Assembly (NCBI GenBank): GCA_017452525.1
Contig: JAFTMG010000013.1
Location: 47,292-111,291, forward strand
Source: Clostridia bacterium
GTDB lineage: Bacteria; Bacillota; Clostridia; Oscillospirales; CAG-272
Direction of reading: 5' to 3'
Length of the DNA stretch: 64,000 nucleotides
Part shown: piece after piece, positions 1 to 7,756 of the stretch
Position numbering within the stretch: the first letter of the stretch is position 1
Layout: the number at the start of each line of letters is the position of its first letter
Translations under genes and position numbers: made by a program
The notes under the pieces: model-generated
What the model was told of the DNA's origin: nothing
The model's database searches: none
The model's input: only the letters and a program-made list of their open reading frames with translations

Positions 1-295
1 GCATTTGATTGCAGAGCAGGCGGAGTGAGAAAAACGCCATCACATCCACCGCGAGAAACAGGACCAGCAAAATACGGTCGTGCCATCGGGAGAGTGCCAT
101 GCCGGCAAAAAAATGGAACAGCACCGTCAGCCAAAGCACCAGAATGGAGAAAGGAGCGTTCAAATTGGCGATCACGTAGAAAGCGATCGAGCCGATCAGG
201 ATCACCGCGCATTTCCCCTTGTCTGGAGACAGCGCGTAAATCAACAAAAACAGCGGCAAAAAAACAAACAAAAAGCCGGCAGATGCAAACAGCAA
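1..295 (-). CDS. MBOAT-family O-acyltransferase, N-terminal part only (runs off the window)
   Basis: The first 98 residues read as a membrane protein opening LLFASAGFLFVFLPLFLLIY, the usual N-terminus of AlgI/DltB-like membrane-bound O-acyltransferases, which move acyl groups onto exported polysaccharides. At least three hydrophobic segments are visible. The start is a TTG at 293-295 preceded by AGGAGG at a spacing of about 8 nt, and no ATG fits better. The rest of the gene, including the catalytic His, lies outside the window, so the substrate cannot be inferred. It is transcribed away from the HPr-like gene. Confidence 0.7.
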   Translation of the reverse strand, partial: MLFASAGFLFVFLPLFLLIYALSPDKGKCAVILIGSIAFYVIANLNAPFSILVLWLTVLFHFFAGMALSRWHDRILLVLFLAVDVMAFFSLRLLCNQM

Positions 296-333
296 TTCCC
301 TTTCCTCCTTTCCATAACGGTATACCAAGATAT

Positions 334-362
334 ATTATACTCTATTTTTTTCTTATTTTCAA
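334..362 (-). promoter_or_regulatory. sigma-A promoter of the MBOAT gene
   Basis: On the minus strand TTGAAA (357-362) and TATAAT (334-339) are separated by 17 bp, about 40 nt upstream of the TTG start. The bases between here and the next promoter (363-498) show no gene. Confidence 0.7.
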
Positions 363-498
363 GAGCAAAGCTCTCTTTTTTGCGTCAAGTTCCATGGTAA
401 AACCGTACATTTGCCCTAAAGCGCAAGAAAAAAGCACAAAAGCTCCCGCCGTCCACACACCGACACTTGGAACAACTGCCATATTTTGAAAAGGGGTG

Positions 499-527
499 TT
501 GACAAGCCCAAATTTCTGCGATATAAT
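499..527 (+). promoter_or_regulatory. consensus sigma-A promoter of the HPr-like gene
   Basis: TTGACA (499-504) and TATAAT (522-527) are separated by exactly 17 bp and lie 37 nt upstream of the start codon. A perfect consensus suggests strong constitutive expression. Confidence 0.85.
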
Positions 528-564
528 AAGATCGAGCAAAATTATTAAAAAAGGAGCGATCATT

Positions 565-795
565 ATGAAAACTGTTGAAATCCGCCTTTCCACCATTGCC
601 GACGTCAGAGATTTCGTCAACATTGTTTCCGCTACCGATATTGACGTGGACCTTTCTTCCGGTCGCTATATCGTAGACGGCAAATCCATCATGGGTATTT
701 TCAGTCTGGATCTGCTCAGCCCCATCAAGCTGACCGCACATGCCGATGACACCGACGAGCTTTTCGCAGCTCTTGATAAGTTCATCATCAAATAA
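565..795 (+). CDS. HPr-like phosphocarrier-fold protein lacking the active-site His
   Basis: This 76-residue protein matches the HPr/Crh fold in its second half: DGKSIMGIFSLD at residues 38-49 corresponds to the Ser-46 region phosphorylated by HPr kinase in Gram-positive bacteria. The first half should contain the His-15 loop (normally LHARPA), but residues 9-20 read STIADVRDFVNI with no His. It therefore cannot carry phosphate from enzyme I in the PTS. A regulatory role like that of Crh, a catabolite-control partner of CcpA, is one possibility and is an inference. The start is ATG 565 with AAGGAG 11 nt upstream; the gene is a single unit with its own promoter and terminator. Confidence 0.75.
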   Translation: MKTVEIRLSTIADVRDFVNIVSATDIDVDLSSGRYIVDGKSIMGIFSLDLLSPIKLTAHADDTDELFAALDKFIIK

Positions 796-805
796 TCTGA
801 TTTTC

Positions 806-838
806 AAAAAATCCCGACACGCTGTGTCGGGATTTTTT
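806..838. terminator. bidirectional rho-independent terminator
   Basis: The arms AATCCCGACAC and GTGTCGGGATT enclose a 3-nt loop. T runs on both strands let it end the HPr-like transcript and any minus-strand transcript leaving the DUF1015 gene. Confidence 0.85.
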
Positions 839-842
839 TCAT

Positions 843-935
843 TATGATAGCCGCTCCTTTTTGACAACTTGCTTTTTGGAACGGTTTCGATTTTTCCAAA
901 TAGCGGCACTTCGCCGTCACGGCACAAATTCCGTT
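843..935 (-). repeat. structured leader repeat, copy C
   Basis: Read on the minus strand this opens AACGGAATTTGTGCC, closes AAACCGTT, and ends in AAAGGAGCGG before an ATG at 840-842. It is homologous to the leader of the gene at 13389-14189 (copy A): the opening 15 bases match at 14 positions. Here it begins 17 nt after the DUF1015 stop and leads only into a 12-codon ORF (804-842, MKKIPTQRVGIF) that lies within the terminator hairpin. It is either a leader remnant whose gene was lost or an attenuator-like 3' element. Confidence 0.6.
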
Positions 936-951
936 ACAACGACGGATCTTT

Positions 952-2220
952 TCAAGCCTTGATCCTTCTTGCTTCCAGATAATATCTCTTATCCTCGGCA
1001 TGTCCCATCGAAAAAGTCTTTCTGGGAAGCGCCCCGTCGTAGATCACGGTGCGGAAGAGCTGGTCCTTCCCCATGCCGTCAAACAAAAAGCCGATGGCAT
1101 CCGGGCGGTCGGAAAGGACGCGGACCGAACCTTCTCCATGGATATAATCCACCTCTGCCCCGGGGTATCTTTGCACGTACAGGTCCAAAAAATCCTGAAG
1201 GGTACCTACCGTCAGCTGGCGGGCAGGGTTAGCAAAAACGATCTCACCGGACAGTCCCTGACCAACGTACGCCACCTTTTGTGCCGCCATTTCGCCCTGC
1301 AGTCCTGCCGCATAGGTCTGAAGCTCAGACAGCAACGACTGCGGGTCAACACCGAAGACCACGCGGTAAATAGGCTGGAAGGACAGCGCCTCATCGTGGA
1401 GATTGACGATCTCCACCAGCGCGTAACGGGCGGGATGCTGCTTCGCCGCCTCCTCACCGATCTGTTCACGGATCTCCCGATATGCCTCCTTGGCAGATGC
1501 CAACGAGTGATTTCCGTCACCCACAGCAAACAACAGGGGCGACAGCGCCGCGTCTCCGTAGCGCTCGGCAAGCTGCTCGGGGGCGACCAACGCGGTCAAC
1601 GCCTTCTCGATCTCCGCCTGCGCGGCACGGTCCAGCCATCTGCCGCACACGTGACCGCCCTTCAACATCAGATCGAAGTCGTACGCCACCGCAAGGCTCC
1701 CGGCACGCGCCGCAATGGGCTCTATGACGGTGCGGTGCGGGTCGTCGATCAAGAGCATCACGTGAGGCAGCTCCAGCACGGCGCCGCGGCGGACTGCCAC
1801 GCGGGGCGGAATACGCTCCAGCACGGTCCCCTCCGTCGCGCGGATCGACGACTGCGAGCCCTTGCGATAATCATACTCCTCCAGATCCACCTTGCCGATG
1901 ATCCCGCGGCGGACCGTTCCGTCCGACTGCAACCGCTCCAGATAGATCATGGAGTCGGGATGGCTGCACAAAACGCGATCACAATAGTCCCGCATCGTTT
2001 CATTGATTTGTGGGACGCGTGTTTCGGTCTCCGCAAGGTATGCTTCAGGCAGGATCATACGCAAGGTTGAGGGGCTCTCCCCTACCGTTTCCTCTGCCTT
2101 CTCCCAATATGCCTTTTCACTGGTAAACTGATCGCAGGCAACGACAGACCACTGCGTTCCGCTGACACGATCGAAATCCGGCAGCAAAATGTCTGCCGCA
2201 CCAAAAGCCGAGTGCTTCAT
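952..2220 (-). CDS. DUF1015 family protein
   Basis: The 422-residue product begins MKHSAFGAADILLPDF and contains WSVVACDQFTSEKAYW near residue 25, typical of the DUF1015 family, which is widespread in anaerobes and has no settled biochemical role. No signal peptide or membrane segment is visible. The ATG at 2220 is chosen because GGAGA precedes it at a good spacing; a longer reading frame to 2310 would run through the promoter of the divergent marR gene. The gene is transcribed alone, divergent from marR, and copy C of the leader repeat lies just downstream. Confidence 0.85.
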   Translation of the reverse strand: MKHSAFGAADILLPDFDRVSGTQWSVVACDQFTSEKAYWEKAEETVGESPSTLRMILPEAYLAETETRVPQINETMRDYCDRVLCSHPDSMIYLERLQSDGTVRRGIIGKVDLEEYDYRKGSQSSIRATEGTVLERIPPRVAVRRGAVLELPHVMLLIDDPHRTVIEPIAARAGSLAVAYDFDLMLKGGHVCGRWLDRAAQAEIEKALTALVAPEQLAERYGDAALSPLLFAVGDGNHSLASAKEAYREIREQIGEEAAKQHPARYALVEIVNLHDEALSFQPIYRVVFGVDPQSLLSELQTYAAGLQGEMAAQKVAYVGQGLSGEIVFANPARQLTVGTLQDFLDLYVQRYPGAEVDYIHGEGSVRVLSDRPDAIGFLFDGMGKDQLFRTVIYDGALPRKTFSMGHAEDKRYYLEARRIKA

Positions 2221-2275
2221 TTTATCTTCTCCGTTCTGCTGTGTAAAATAATTTTTCGCAAAATATCTGCTGAAG

Positions 2276-2306
2276 TATTGACAGGTACCTGTCAATATGT
2301 TATAAT
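2276..2306 (+). promoter_or_regulatory. marR promoter with a 22-bp perfect palindrome over the -35
   Basis: TTGACA (2278-2283) and TATAAT (2301-2306) are 17 bp apart. A perfect 22-bp palindrome with half-site TATTGACAGGT occupies 2276-2297, covering the -35 box and most of the spacer. Its size and position suit an autorepressing MarR dimer. Partial GGTA half-sites recur at about 2317-2320 and 2332-2335. Confidence 0.8.
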
Positions 2307-2363
2307 CCAAATAGTAAGGTAACTGATAATAAGGTACCGAATCACCAAAGAAAGGAACCCACC

Positions 2364-2789
2364 ATGAGTAATGACGAACTGATGCGTCAAATCCAGCGCG
2401 TCACCGCGCGGTATCGCCGAGGTATCCCCGCTCAGGAGGATGCCAAAGCCGTGCCGGGTCACCAAGGCACGGGTCGTATCCTATCCAAGCTGGTCCATGA
2501 GGGAGACGGCATCTCGCAGAGCGCCTTGGCGGACATGGTAAACATCCGCCCGCAATCGCTTTCGGAGGCACTCGCCAAAATGGAAGAGCGCCAATGGATC
2601 TGCCGCAAGCCAAACCCACAGGACAAGCGCGGCACGCTGGTCTATCTGACCGAGGAAGGACGCGCGCGGGAGGCGGAGCTGGCGGAGCATCGCAGACAAA
2701 CCGCGGATGCACTGCTCTCGGTCCTGAGTGAGAGCGAAAAGGAGCTTCTTTCCGAGCTTCTTGAACGGATCCTCTCACAGAAGGAATGA
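2364..2789 (+). CDS. MarR family transcriptional regulator
   Basis: The 141-residue protein has a winged-helix core at about residues 45-110 (ISQSALADMVNIRPQSLSEAL, then DKRGTLVYLTEEG, the DxRxxxxxLTxxG wing of MarR proteins). MarR dimers usually repress their own promoter and a neighbouring efflux gene, and release DNA on binding small ligands. The ATG at 2364 follows AAAGGAA. An ABC exporter gene starts 80 nt downstream in the same direction, so regulation of drug or metabolite export is likely. The family is clear; the ligand is unknown. Confidence 0.92.
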   Translation: MSNDELMRQIQRVTARYRRGIPAQEDAKAVPGHQGTGRILSKLVHEGDGISQSALADMVNIRPQSLSEALAKMEERQWICRKPNPQDKRGTLVYLTEEGRAREAELAEHRRQTADALLSVLSESEKELLSELLERILSQKE

Positions 2790-2817
2790 TCCGCACCACA
2801 TATTTTACATGATATCG

Positions 2818-2853
2818 GCGAGAAAATCAAGAGCCACGCTTATTTTTTCTCGC
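2818..2853 (+). other. hairpin between marR and the exporter gene
   Basis: GCGAGAAAA (2818-2826) pairs with TTTTCTCGC (2845-2853), just before the Shine-Dalgarno sequence of the exporter gene. It could stabilise or attenuate the downstream message; no T-run terminator follows it. Confidence 0.4.
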
Positions 2854-2869
2854 AGAAAGGCAGGTTTTT

Positions 2870-4825
2870 ATGGGTCCTATGGGATTCGGACCTCCCGGCA
2901 GAGGTCATTTTGAATACAAAAGCGTTGAAAAGCCCAAATCGATCGGCGACGTGCCGCGATTTTTGAAGGAGCTTCTCGGCGGTTTTTTCTCCCGCTTGTT
3001 CTATATTTTCAAGTTGGTCTGGAAGACGGGTCCGTGGATCCTCTTCGTCATGAGCTTTATTGCCCTGTTTGAGGGTCTTTCCCCCGTTATCGGCTCACTG
3101 ATCTCGAAAAGTATCCTCAATGAATTGCAGGATGCCTATACCGCGTACACCGGCACGGAGATCGCCGCTGACTTCCTTCATTCGGATGTCTTCCTTCTGC
3201 TGATCTTCTTCTTTATCCACCGCATCCTCTCACAGATCATCAACCGCATCAATTCTGCGGCAACGCGTATTTCGGGAGAGCTGGTGGTGGAGCAGGTCAA
3301 AATGATGATCATGGAAAAGACCAAGGAGCTGGACCTCGCATCCTTTGACATGCCCGCCTTTTACGAAAAGCTGGAAAATGCCAACCGCGAGGCAGGCAAC
3401 CGTCCCATTCAGATCCTCTCCTCCACCTTTTCCATCGTCTCCACTTCCATCAGTCTGGTATCCTACATCATCATTCTGGCAACCGCGCCGGGCATGTGGT
3501 GGACGGCACTGATCATGATCGGCATTTCCATCCCCTCCGCCATCGTCAGCTTCATCTATCGGCGCAAGCATTTCAGCTACATGCGTTTCCGCTCCAAGGA
3601 CCGTCGCCAGATGAACTATTATACCTCTACCGTAACCAATAAGGATATCGTCAAGGAGATCCGCATGTTTGATCTGGCGGATACCTTCATCGATCGGTAT
3701 CGTGCCGTGTTCAAACATTATTACGCGGGACTCAAAAAGCTGATCATCACCGAAAACACCTGGCACGTGGTCATCACGCTGATCTCTGCTCTGACACGGT
3801 GTGTCTTCTTCGCCATGATCGCCTTTCAAGTGTTCACCCGCCGCATCCGCATCGGTGACTATTCCCTGTTCACCGGCGCACTGACCAGCATTGCCACGAA
3901 CGTATCCACGCTGATCAACACCTCCGCCACCATCTATGAGGGAACGCTGTTTATCGACAACCTGATCTCCTTCATGGAAGAAAAGCAGACTGTGGTACCC
4001 CGTTTGGAAAAACCGGAGCGCGTAGCGCACGGTGTTTCTCACACCATTCAGTTCATTCACGTCAGCTTCCGTTATCCCGGTACTGAGCGTGACGTACTGA
4101 AGGACATTAACCTCACCCTCCGTCCCGGCGAAACGATGGTGCTGGTAGGACTGAACGGCGCCGGCAAGACCACCCTGATCAAGCTTCTGACCCGTCTCTA
4201 TGATCCCACCGAGGGACAGATCCTGTTGGACGGCAAGGATCTGAGGGACTACGACGTCAAGGATCTCTACAGCATTTTCGGTATCATTTTCCAAGACTTC
4301 GGTAAATATGCCTTTACCGTCAAGGAAAACATTGCCTTCGGAAACTTCCATAAGGAGCACAAGGACGAAGATATCCGCCGCGCCGCCACCGAGGCAAACG
4401 CGGATGAATATATCAGTAAGCTCCCCGACGGCTACGATACGCCGCTGATGCGCATTTTCGAGCAGAACGGTCTGGAGCTTTCGGGCGGTCAATGGCAGAA
4501 GCTCGCCGTGGCGCGTGCATTCTACGCCGACTCCGACGTGCTGATCCTGGATGAGCCGACCAGCGCGCTTGACCCGATGGCGGAACAGGAGATCTACAAC
4601 CAGTTTGACCGCCTGCGCAAGGACAAAATGACCATTTTCGTCTCTCACCGCCTATCCAGCGCGACCGTTGCCAGCAAGATCGTGGTATTGGAATACGGCG
4701 AGATCATTGAGGAAGGCACCCACCATGAGCTGATGGAACAGCACGGAAAGTATTACGAGCTTTTCTCCACCCAGGCAAAGAGATACCTTGCCGGAGACGG
4801 CGAGCAGGAGGATCACGGACAATGA
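2870..4825 (+). CDS. ABC exporter half-transporter (fused membrane and ATPase domains)
   Basis: The 651-residue protein has a six-helix ABC type 1 membrane domain (about residues 50-350) followed by a nucleotide-binding domain (about 395-635). Walker A is GLNGAGKTT (427-435), the Q-loop lies at FQDFGKY (about 474), the signature is LSGGQ (537-541), Walker B runs into DEPTSALD (561-568) and the switch His is in SHR (592-594). All ATPase residues are intact. It should work as a homodimer, or as a heterodimer with a partner encoded elsewhere, pumping an unknown substrate outwards. The Gly/Pro-rich start MGPMGFGPPG is unusual but the ATG has a usable AAAGGCAGG upstream. Confidence 0.92.
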   Translation: MGPMGFGPPGRGHFEYKSVEKPKSIGDVPRFLKELLGGFFSRLFYIFKLVWKTGPWILFVMSFIALFEGLSPVIGSLISKSILNELQDAYTAYTGTEIAADFLHSDVFLLLIFFFIHRILSQIINRINSAATRISGELVVEQVKMMIMEKTKELDLASFDMPAFYEKLENANREAGNRPIQILSSTFSIVSTSISLVSYIIILATAPGMWWTALIMIGISIPSAIVSFIYRRKHFSYMRFRSKDRRQMNYYTSTVTNKDIVKEIRMFDLADTFIDRYRAVFKHYYAGLKKLIITENTWHVVITLISALTRCVFFAMIAFQVFTRRIRIGDYSLFTGALTSIATNVSTLINTSATIYEGTLFIDNLISFMEEKQTVVPRLEKPERVAHGVSHTIQFIHVSFRYPGTERDVLKDINLTLRPGETMVLVGLNGAGKTTLIKLLTRLYDPTEGQILLDGKDLRDYDVKDLYSIFGIIFQDFGKYAFTVKENIAFGNFHKEHKDEDIRRAATEANADEYISKLPDGYDTPLMRIFEQNGLELSGGQWQKLAVARAFYADSDVLILDEPTSALDPMAEQEIYNQFDRLRKDKMTIFVSHRLSSATVASKIVVLEYGEIIEEGTHHELMEQHGKYYELFSTQAKRYLAGDGEQEDHGQ

Positions 4826-4894
4826 CCTCCGCGACACAGCCGCAGACATCCGCACGGTGCAGAAGTCTGAACGGCATCACCTTTGGAAAACGCC

Positions 4895-4956
4895 CCCGCC
4901 GGACAATGAGATACCTCCATATTTTCATTGCATAATGTCAACTCCGGCGGGATTTT
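4895..4956 (+). terminator. probable terminator after the ABC exporter
   Basis: CCCGCCGGA (4895-4903) pairs with TCCGGCGGG (4943-4951), enclosing a second small hairpin (CAATGA/TCATTG), and is followed by ATTTTT. The loop is longer than usual. The rest of 4826-4999 shows no gene. Confidence 0.55.
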
Positions 4957-4999
4957 TCCAAAATTTTTCGTGCATATCCCTTATTTTCCGTCCGACCTC

Positions 5000-5057
5000 T
5001 TGACATACAGCCCAAAAAAACATATAATAAAGAGAGGTATTCAAATATCTCTCTTTA
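5000..5057 (+). promoter_or_regulatory. aspartate kinase promoter with a 30-bp near-perfect palindrome at the start site
   Basis: TTGACA (5000-5005) and TATAAT (5023-5028) are 17 bp apart. From 5028 to 5057 two 14-nt arms, TAAAGAGAGGTATT and AATATCTCTCTTTA, are complementary except for one G-T pair and flank only CA. The expected transcription start is near 5035, inside the left arm, so this looks like a DNA operator rather than an RNA hairpin. A second hairpin (5072-5090, CGGTCAG/CTGACCG) lies in the short leader. Confidence 0.75.
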
Positions 5058-5123
5058 TTTTTGCATATCAGCGGTCAGAAAGCCTGACCGTGCTGCATAT
5101 ATCGACAGAAAGGATGCACTCAC

Positions 5124-6443
5124 ATGCAACTGAAAGTAGTCAAATTCGGCGGCAGCTCTTTGGCTGATGCCGATCATTTCCGTCAGGTCGCCGACATCAT
5201 CAAGGCAGACCCCGCACGCCGTTACGTCGTTCCCTCCGCTCCCGGAAAGCGTTTTTCGGATGACGTCAAGGTCACCGACATGCTGTATCATTGCTATGAA
5301 ATGATCAAAAAGCATGAAGATATCGATGAATATTATCAAAACATCGTAGATCGCTACACCGGGATCATCCGCGATCTGGGTATGTCCTTCGACATGAGCG
5401 GTGAGCTGGAATACGTCAAAAACGCCATGAAGCACGGCACCGGGCGCGATTATGCCGCCAGCCGCGGCGAGTACCTCAACGGTATCATTCTGGCAAAATA
5501 TCTCGGCTTCGCTTTCATTGATGCGGAGAGCGTCATCTTCTTCAAGGAGGACGGCTCCTTTGACGAGGAGACCACCAACAGCGTGCTTCGTGAAGAGCTG
5601 AAAAAGCACGAGCATGCTGTCATTCCCGGCTTCTACGGCGTGATGCCCAACGGCACCATCAAGACCTTCTCCCGCGGCGGCTCCGATATCACCGGCTCTC
5701 TGGTCGCCCGCGCCGCTTCCGCCGATCTGTATGAAAACTGGACCGACGTTTCCGGCTTCAAGATGGCAGACCCCCGCATTATTGACCATCCCTGCACCAT
5801 CGATGTCATCACCTACCGTGAGCTCCGTGAGCTCTCCTATATGGGCGCCACCGTTCTGCATGAGGACGCGATCTTCCCCGTTCGCTACGCAGGCATCCCG
5901 ATCAATATCCGCAACACCAACAAACCCGAGGCTCCCGGCACCATGATCGTGCCCAGCGCCAAGGATGCCAGCCAGATCATCACCGGTGTTGCCGGTAAGA
6001 AAGGATTCTCCGTCATCAACATCGAAAAGGATATGATGAACTCCGAGATCGGCTTCGGTCGCCGCGTGCTGGAGGTTCTGGAGGACTACGACATCTCCTT
6101 CGAGCATCTCCCCTCCGGTATCGACACCATGGGCGTTCTGCTCAACACCTCCGCCCTGGAGGGCAAGCGTGAAAAGATCATCGCCGCCATCAACCGCCGC
6201 GTTTCGCCCGACAGCATCACCATCGAAGACGGTCTGGCATTGGTTGCCGTGGTCGGTCGAGGTATGGTCAAGGCCAAGGGCTGTGCCGCCAAAGCACTCC
6301 GCGCCGTTGCCAAGGCAGATATCAACATTCGCATGATCGACCAGGGCTCCAGTGAGATCAATATCATCATTGGCGTAGAGGACACCGACTTCGAAAAAGC
6401 CATTCGTGCCATCTACGACGAGTTCATGGGCGGAAATAAATAA
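5124..6443 (+). CDS. lysC: aspartate kinase
   Basis: The 439-residue enzyme phosphorylates L-aspartate, the first step to lysine, threonine, methionine and diaminopimelate. The kinase signature KFGGSSL occupies residues 7-13, and the SRGGSDITGSLVA segment lies near residues 182-194. The C-terminal 130 residues carry paired ACT domains, the usual site of feedback control by amino acids. It is a monofunctional enzyme without a homoserine dehydrogenase part. The ATG at 5124 follows AAAGG. It is transcribed alone from a palindrome-bearing promoter and ends in its own terminator. Which end product inhibits it cannot be read from the sequence. Confidence 0.93.
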   Translation: MQLKVVKFGGSSLADADHFRQVADIIKADPARRYVVPSAPGKRFSDDVKVTDMLYHCYEMIKKHEDIDEYYQNIVDRYTGIIRDLGMSFDMSGELEYVKNAMKHGTGRDYAASRGEYLNGIILAKYLGFAFIDAESVIFFKEDGSFDEETTNSVLREELKKHEHAVIPGFYGVMPNGTIKTFSRGGSDITGSLVARAASADLYENWTDVSGFKMADPRIIDHPCTIDVITYRELRELSYMGATVLHEDAIFPVRYAGIPINIRNTNKPEAPGTMIVPSAKDASQIITGVAGKKGFSVINIEKDMMNSEIGFGRRVLEVLEDYDISFEHLPSGIDTMGVLLNTSALEGKREKIIAAINRRVSPDSITIEDGLALVAVVGRGMVKAKGCAAKALRAVAKADINIRMIDQGSSEINIIIGVEDTDFEKAIRAIYDEFMGGNK

Positions 6444-6452
6444 GGAAATACA

Positions 6453-6502
6453 ACAAAGGGGCATCTCGACCGATCCGGTAAAGACGCCCCATTGTCTTTT
6501 TT
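6453..6502 (+). terminator. terminator after aspartate kinase
   Basis: ACAAAGGGGC pairs with GCCCCATTGT (one A-A mismatch) at 6453-6462/6486-6495, followed by CTTTTTT. Confidence 0.7.
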
Positions 6503-6520
6503 ATTTGTGCTTGCAAAGGC

Positions 6521-6859
6521 TCAAGCCATCTGATCGGGCAACTGCTTTCCGCCAAGAACGTGGAAATGCAGATGCTTCACGCTCTGACAGCCGTCCGCGC
6601 CGATATTGGTGATCACACGGTAGCCGTTGGCAAGTCCCGCCTCGGCGGCGATCTGCGGAATGGCTTCAAAAATTCGCGCCACATACGCGCTGTTCTCGGC
6701 ACTTACCTCGTCGGCAGAGGCAATATGCACCTTGGGAACCACCAGAATATGCACCGGTGCCATCGGGTTGATATCGAGAAAGGCATACACGTATTCGTTT
6801 TCATACACTTTTTTGGACGGGATGTCTCCCGCAATGATCTTACAGAACAAGCAATCCAT
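6521..6859 (-). CDS. HIT family purine-nucleotide hydrolase
   Basis: This 112-residue protein has the histidine triad HLHFH at residues 96-100 followed by VLGG, and the zinc-type pair Cys-3/Cys-6 (DCLFCKII) at its start. Such Hint-like proteins hydrolyse adenosine phosphoramidates and related nucleotide adducts in the cytoplasm. Length and motif order are those of a full Hint protein. The ATG at 6859 follows AAAGGAG. It is transcribed alone, convergent with aspartate kinase and divergent from the amidohydrolase gene. Confidence 0.93.
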   Translation of the reverse strand: MDCLFCKIIAGDIPSKKVYENEYVYAFLDINPMAPVHILVVPKVHIASADEVSAENSAYVARIFEAIPQIAAEAGLANGYRVITNIGADGCQSVKHLHFHVLGGKQLPDQMA

Positions 6860-6894
6860 CGCAGTATCTCCTTTGGATATTATTGGTTACGTTC

Positions 6895-6923
6895 ATTATA
6901 GCACAACCGCGAGCCATTGTCAA
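6895..6923 (-). promoter_or_regulatory. consensus promoter of the HIT gene
   Basis: On the minus strand TTGACA (6918-6923) and TATAAT (6895-6900) are separated by 17 bp. No equally good promoter for the divergent amidohydrolase gene is seen in 6860-6946. Confidence 0.85.
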
Positions 6924-6946
6924 TTCTGTTTTTCAGAGGTATTTTC

Positions 6947-7756
6947 ATGAAGAATTTCCCAATTTTTGATATTCACACACACACCTACCCCGAACGCATC
7001 GCGGAGAAGGCATGCAAAAACCTGGGCGCCTTTTACGAATTCGTGGTAGAAGGCAAAGGCACCTACGCCGATCTGGAGGAAAGCGCCCTGCCCTACAACG
7101 TCAAGGGCTTTCTCCTCTTCTCGGTGGCGACCAACGCGCACCAGGTCCCTAAGGTCAATGACGGAATCGCCTCCCTTGTCACGCTGTCCCGTTCTCACGG
7201 CTTTGAGACCGTCGGTTTTGCAGGCATGCATCAGGACTTTCCCGATTTCGCGGCAGAGCTTGACCGTGTGGAAAAAATGGGACTGCGCGGCATCAAGATC
7301 CACCCGGATATTCAGGAGGTAGACATCGATGACCCCCGTATGCTCCGTCTCTATGAGCTGGCAGAGGGCCGCATGCCGATCTATTTCCACATCGGCGATT
7401 GGCGCCCGCAATACCGCTTCTCCGAGGCGCGCAAGCTGTGTCGCGTGCTGAAGCAGTTCCCACGGCTTGAGGTCGTTGCCGCGCATCTGGGCGGTCATCG
7501 CGCCTTCGAAGAGGCGGAAATGCTGGCGGGGATCCCCAACGTCTGGTTTGATACCTCCAGCGCACTGTGGGCGATCGAGCCCGATCACGCCCTCCGCCTG
7601 ATCCGCAAATTGGGAACGGACCGCGTCATGTTCGGCACGGACTATCCCGTCATGCGCTACAGGGACGAGATCCGCCGCCTGCTGGAATTGGGGCTCGAGG
7701 AGAGCGAATTGGAGGATATTTTCTACAATAACGCCAAGAGGTTTTTGAAGATATGA
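6947..7756 (+). CDS. amidohydrolase family (metal-dependent hydrolase)
   Basis: The 269-residue protein is a TIM-barrel amidohydrolase of the amidohydrolase-2 type. The metal-binding HTH motif is at residues 10-12 (FDIHTHTYPE), further ligands are likely at IKIHPD and AAHLGGH, and the last metal Asp is in FGTDYP near residue 230. Enzymes of this group hydrolyse or decarboxylate small carbonyl compounds; the substrate is unknown. The ATG at 6947 follows AGAGGT. Its stop overlaps the ATG of the next gene (ATGA), so the two are translationally coupled. Confidence 0.85.
   Translation: MKNFPIFDIHTHTYPERIAEKACKNLGAFYEFVVEGKGTYADLEESALPYNVKGFLLFSVATNAHQVPKVNDGIASLVTLSRSHGFETVGFAGMHQDFPDFAAELDRVEKMGLRGIKIHPDIQEVDIDDPRMLRLYELAEGRMPIYFHIGDWRPQYRFSEARKLCRVLKQFPRLEVVAAHLGGHRAFEEAEMLAGIPNVWFDTSSALWAIEPDHALRLIRKLGTDRVMFGTDYPVMRYRDEIRRLLELGLEESELEDIFYNNAKRFLKI

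Noticed and set aside
804..842. 12-codon frame MKKIPTQRVGIF as a leader peptide gene
   Set aside because: It coincides with a terminator hairpin and is most simply the remnant start codon attached to leader copy C; not called as a gene.
5035..5123. Possible lysine riboswitch before aspartate kinase
   Set aside because: The leader is only about 90 nt and lacks the multi-helix core of that class; a palindromic operator explains the structure better.
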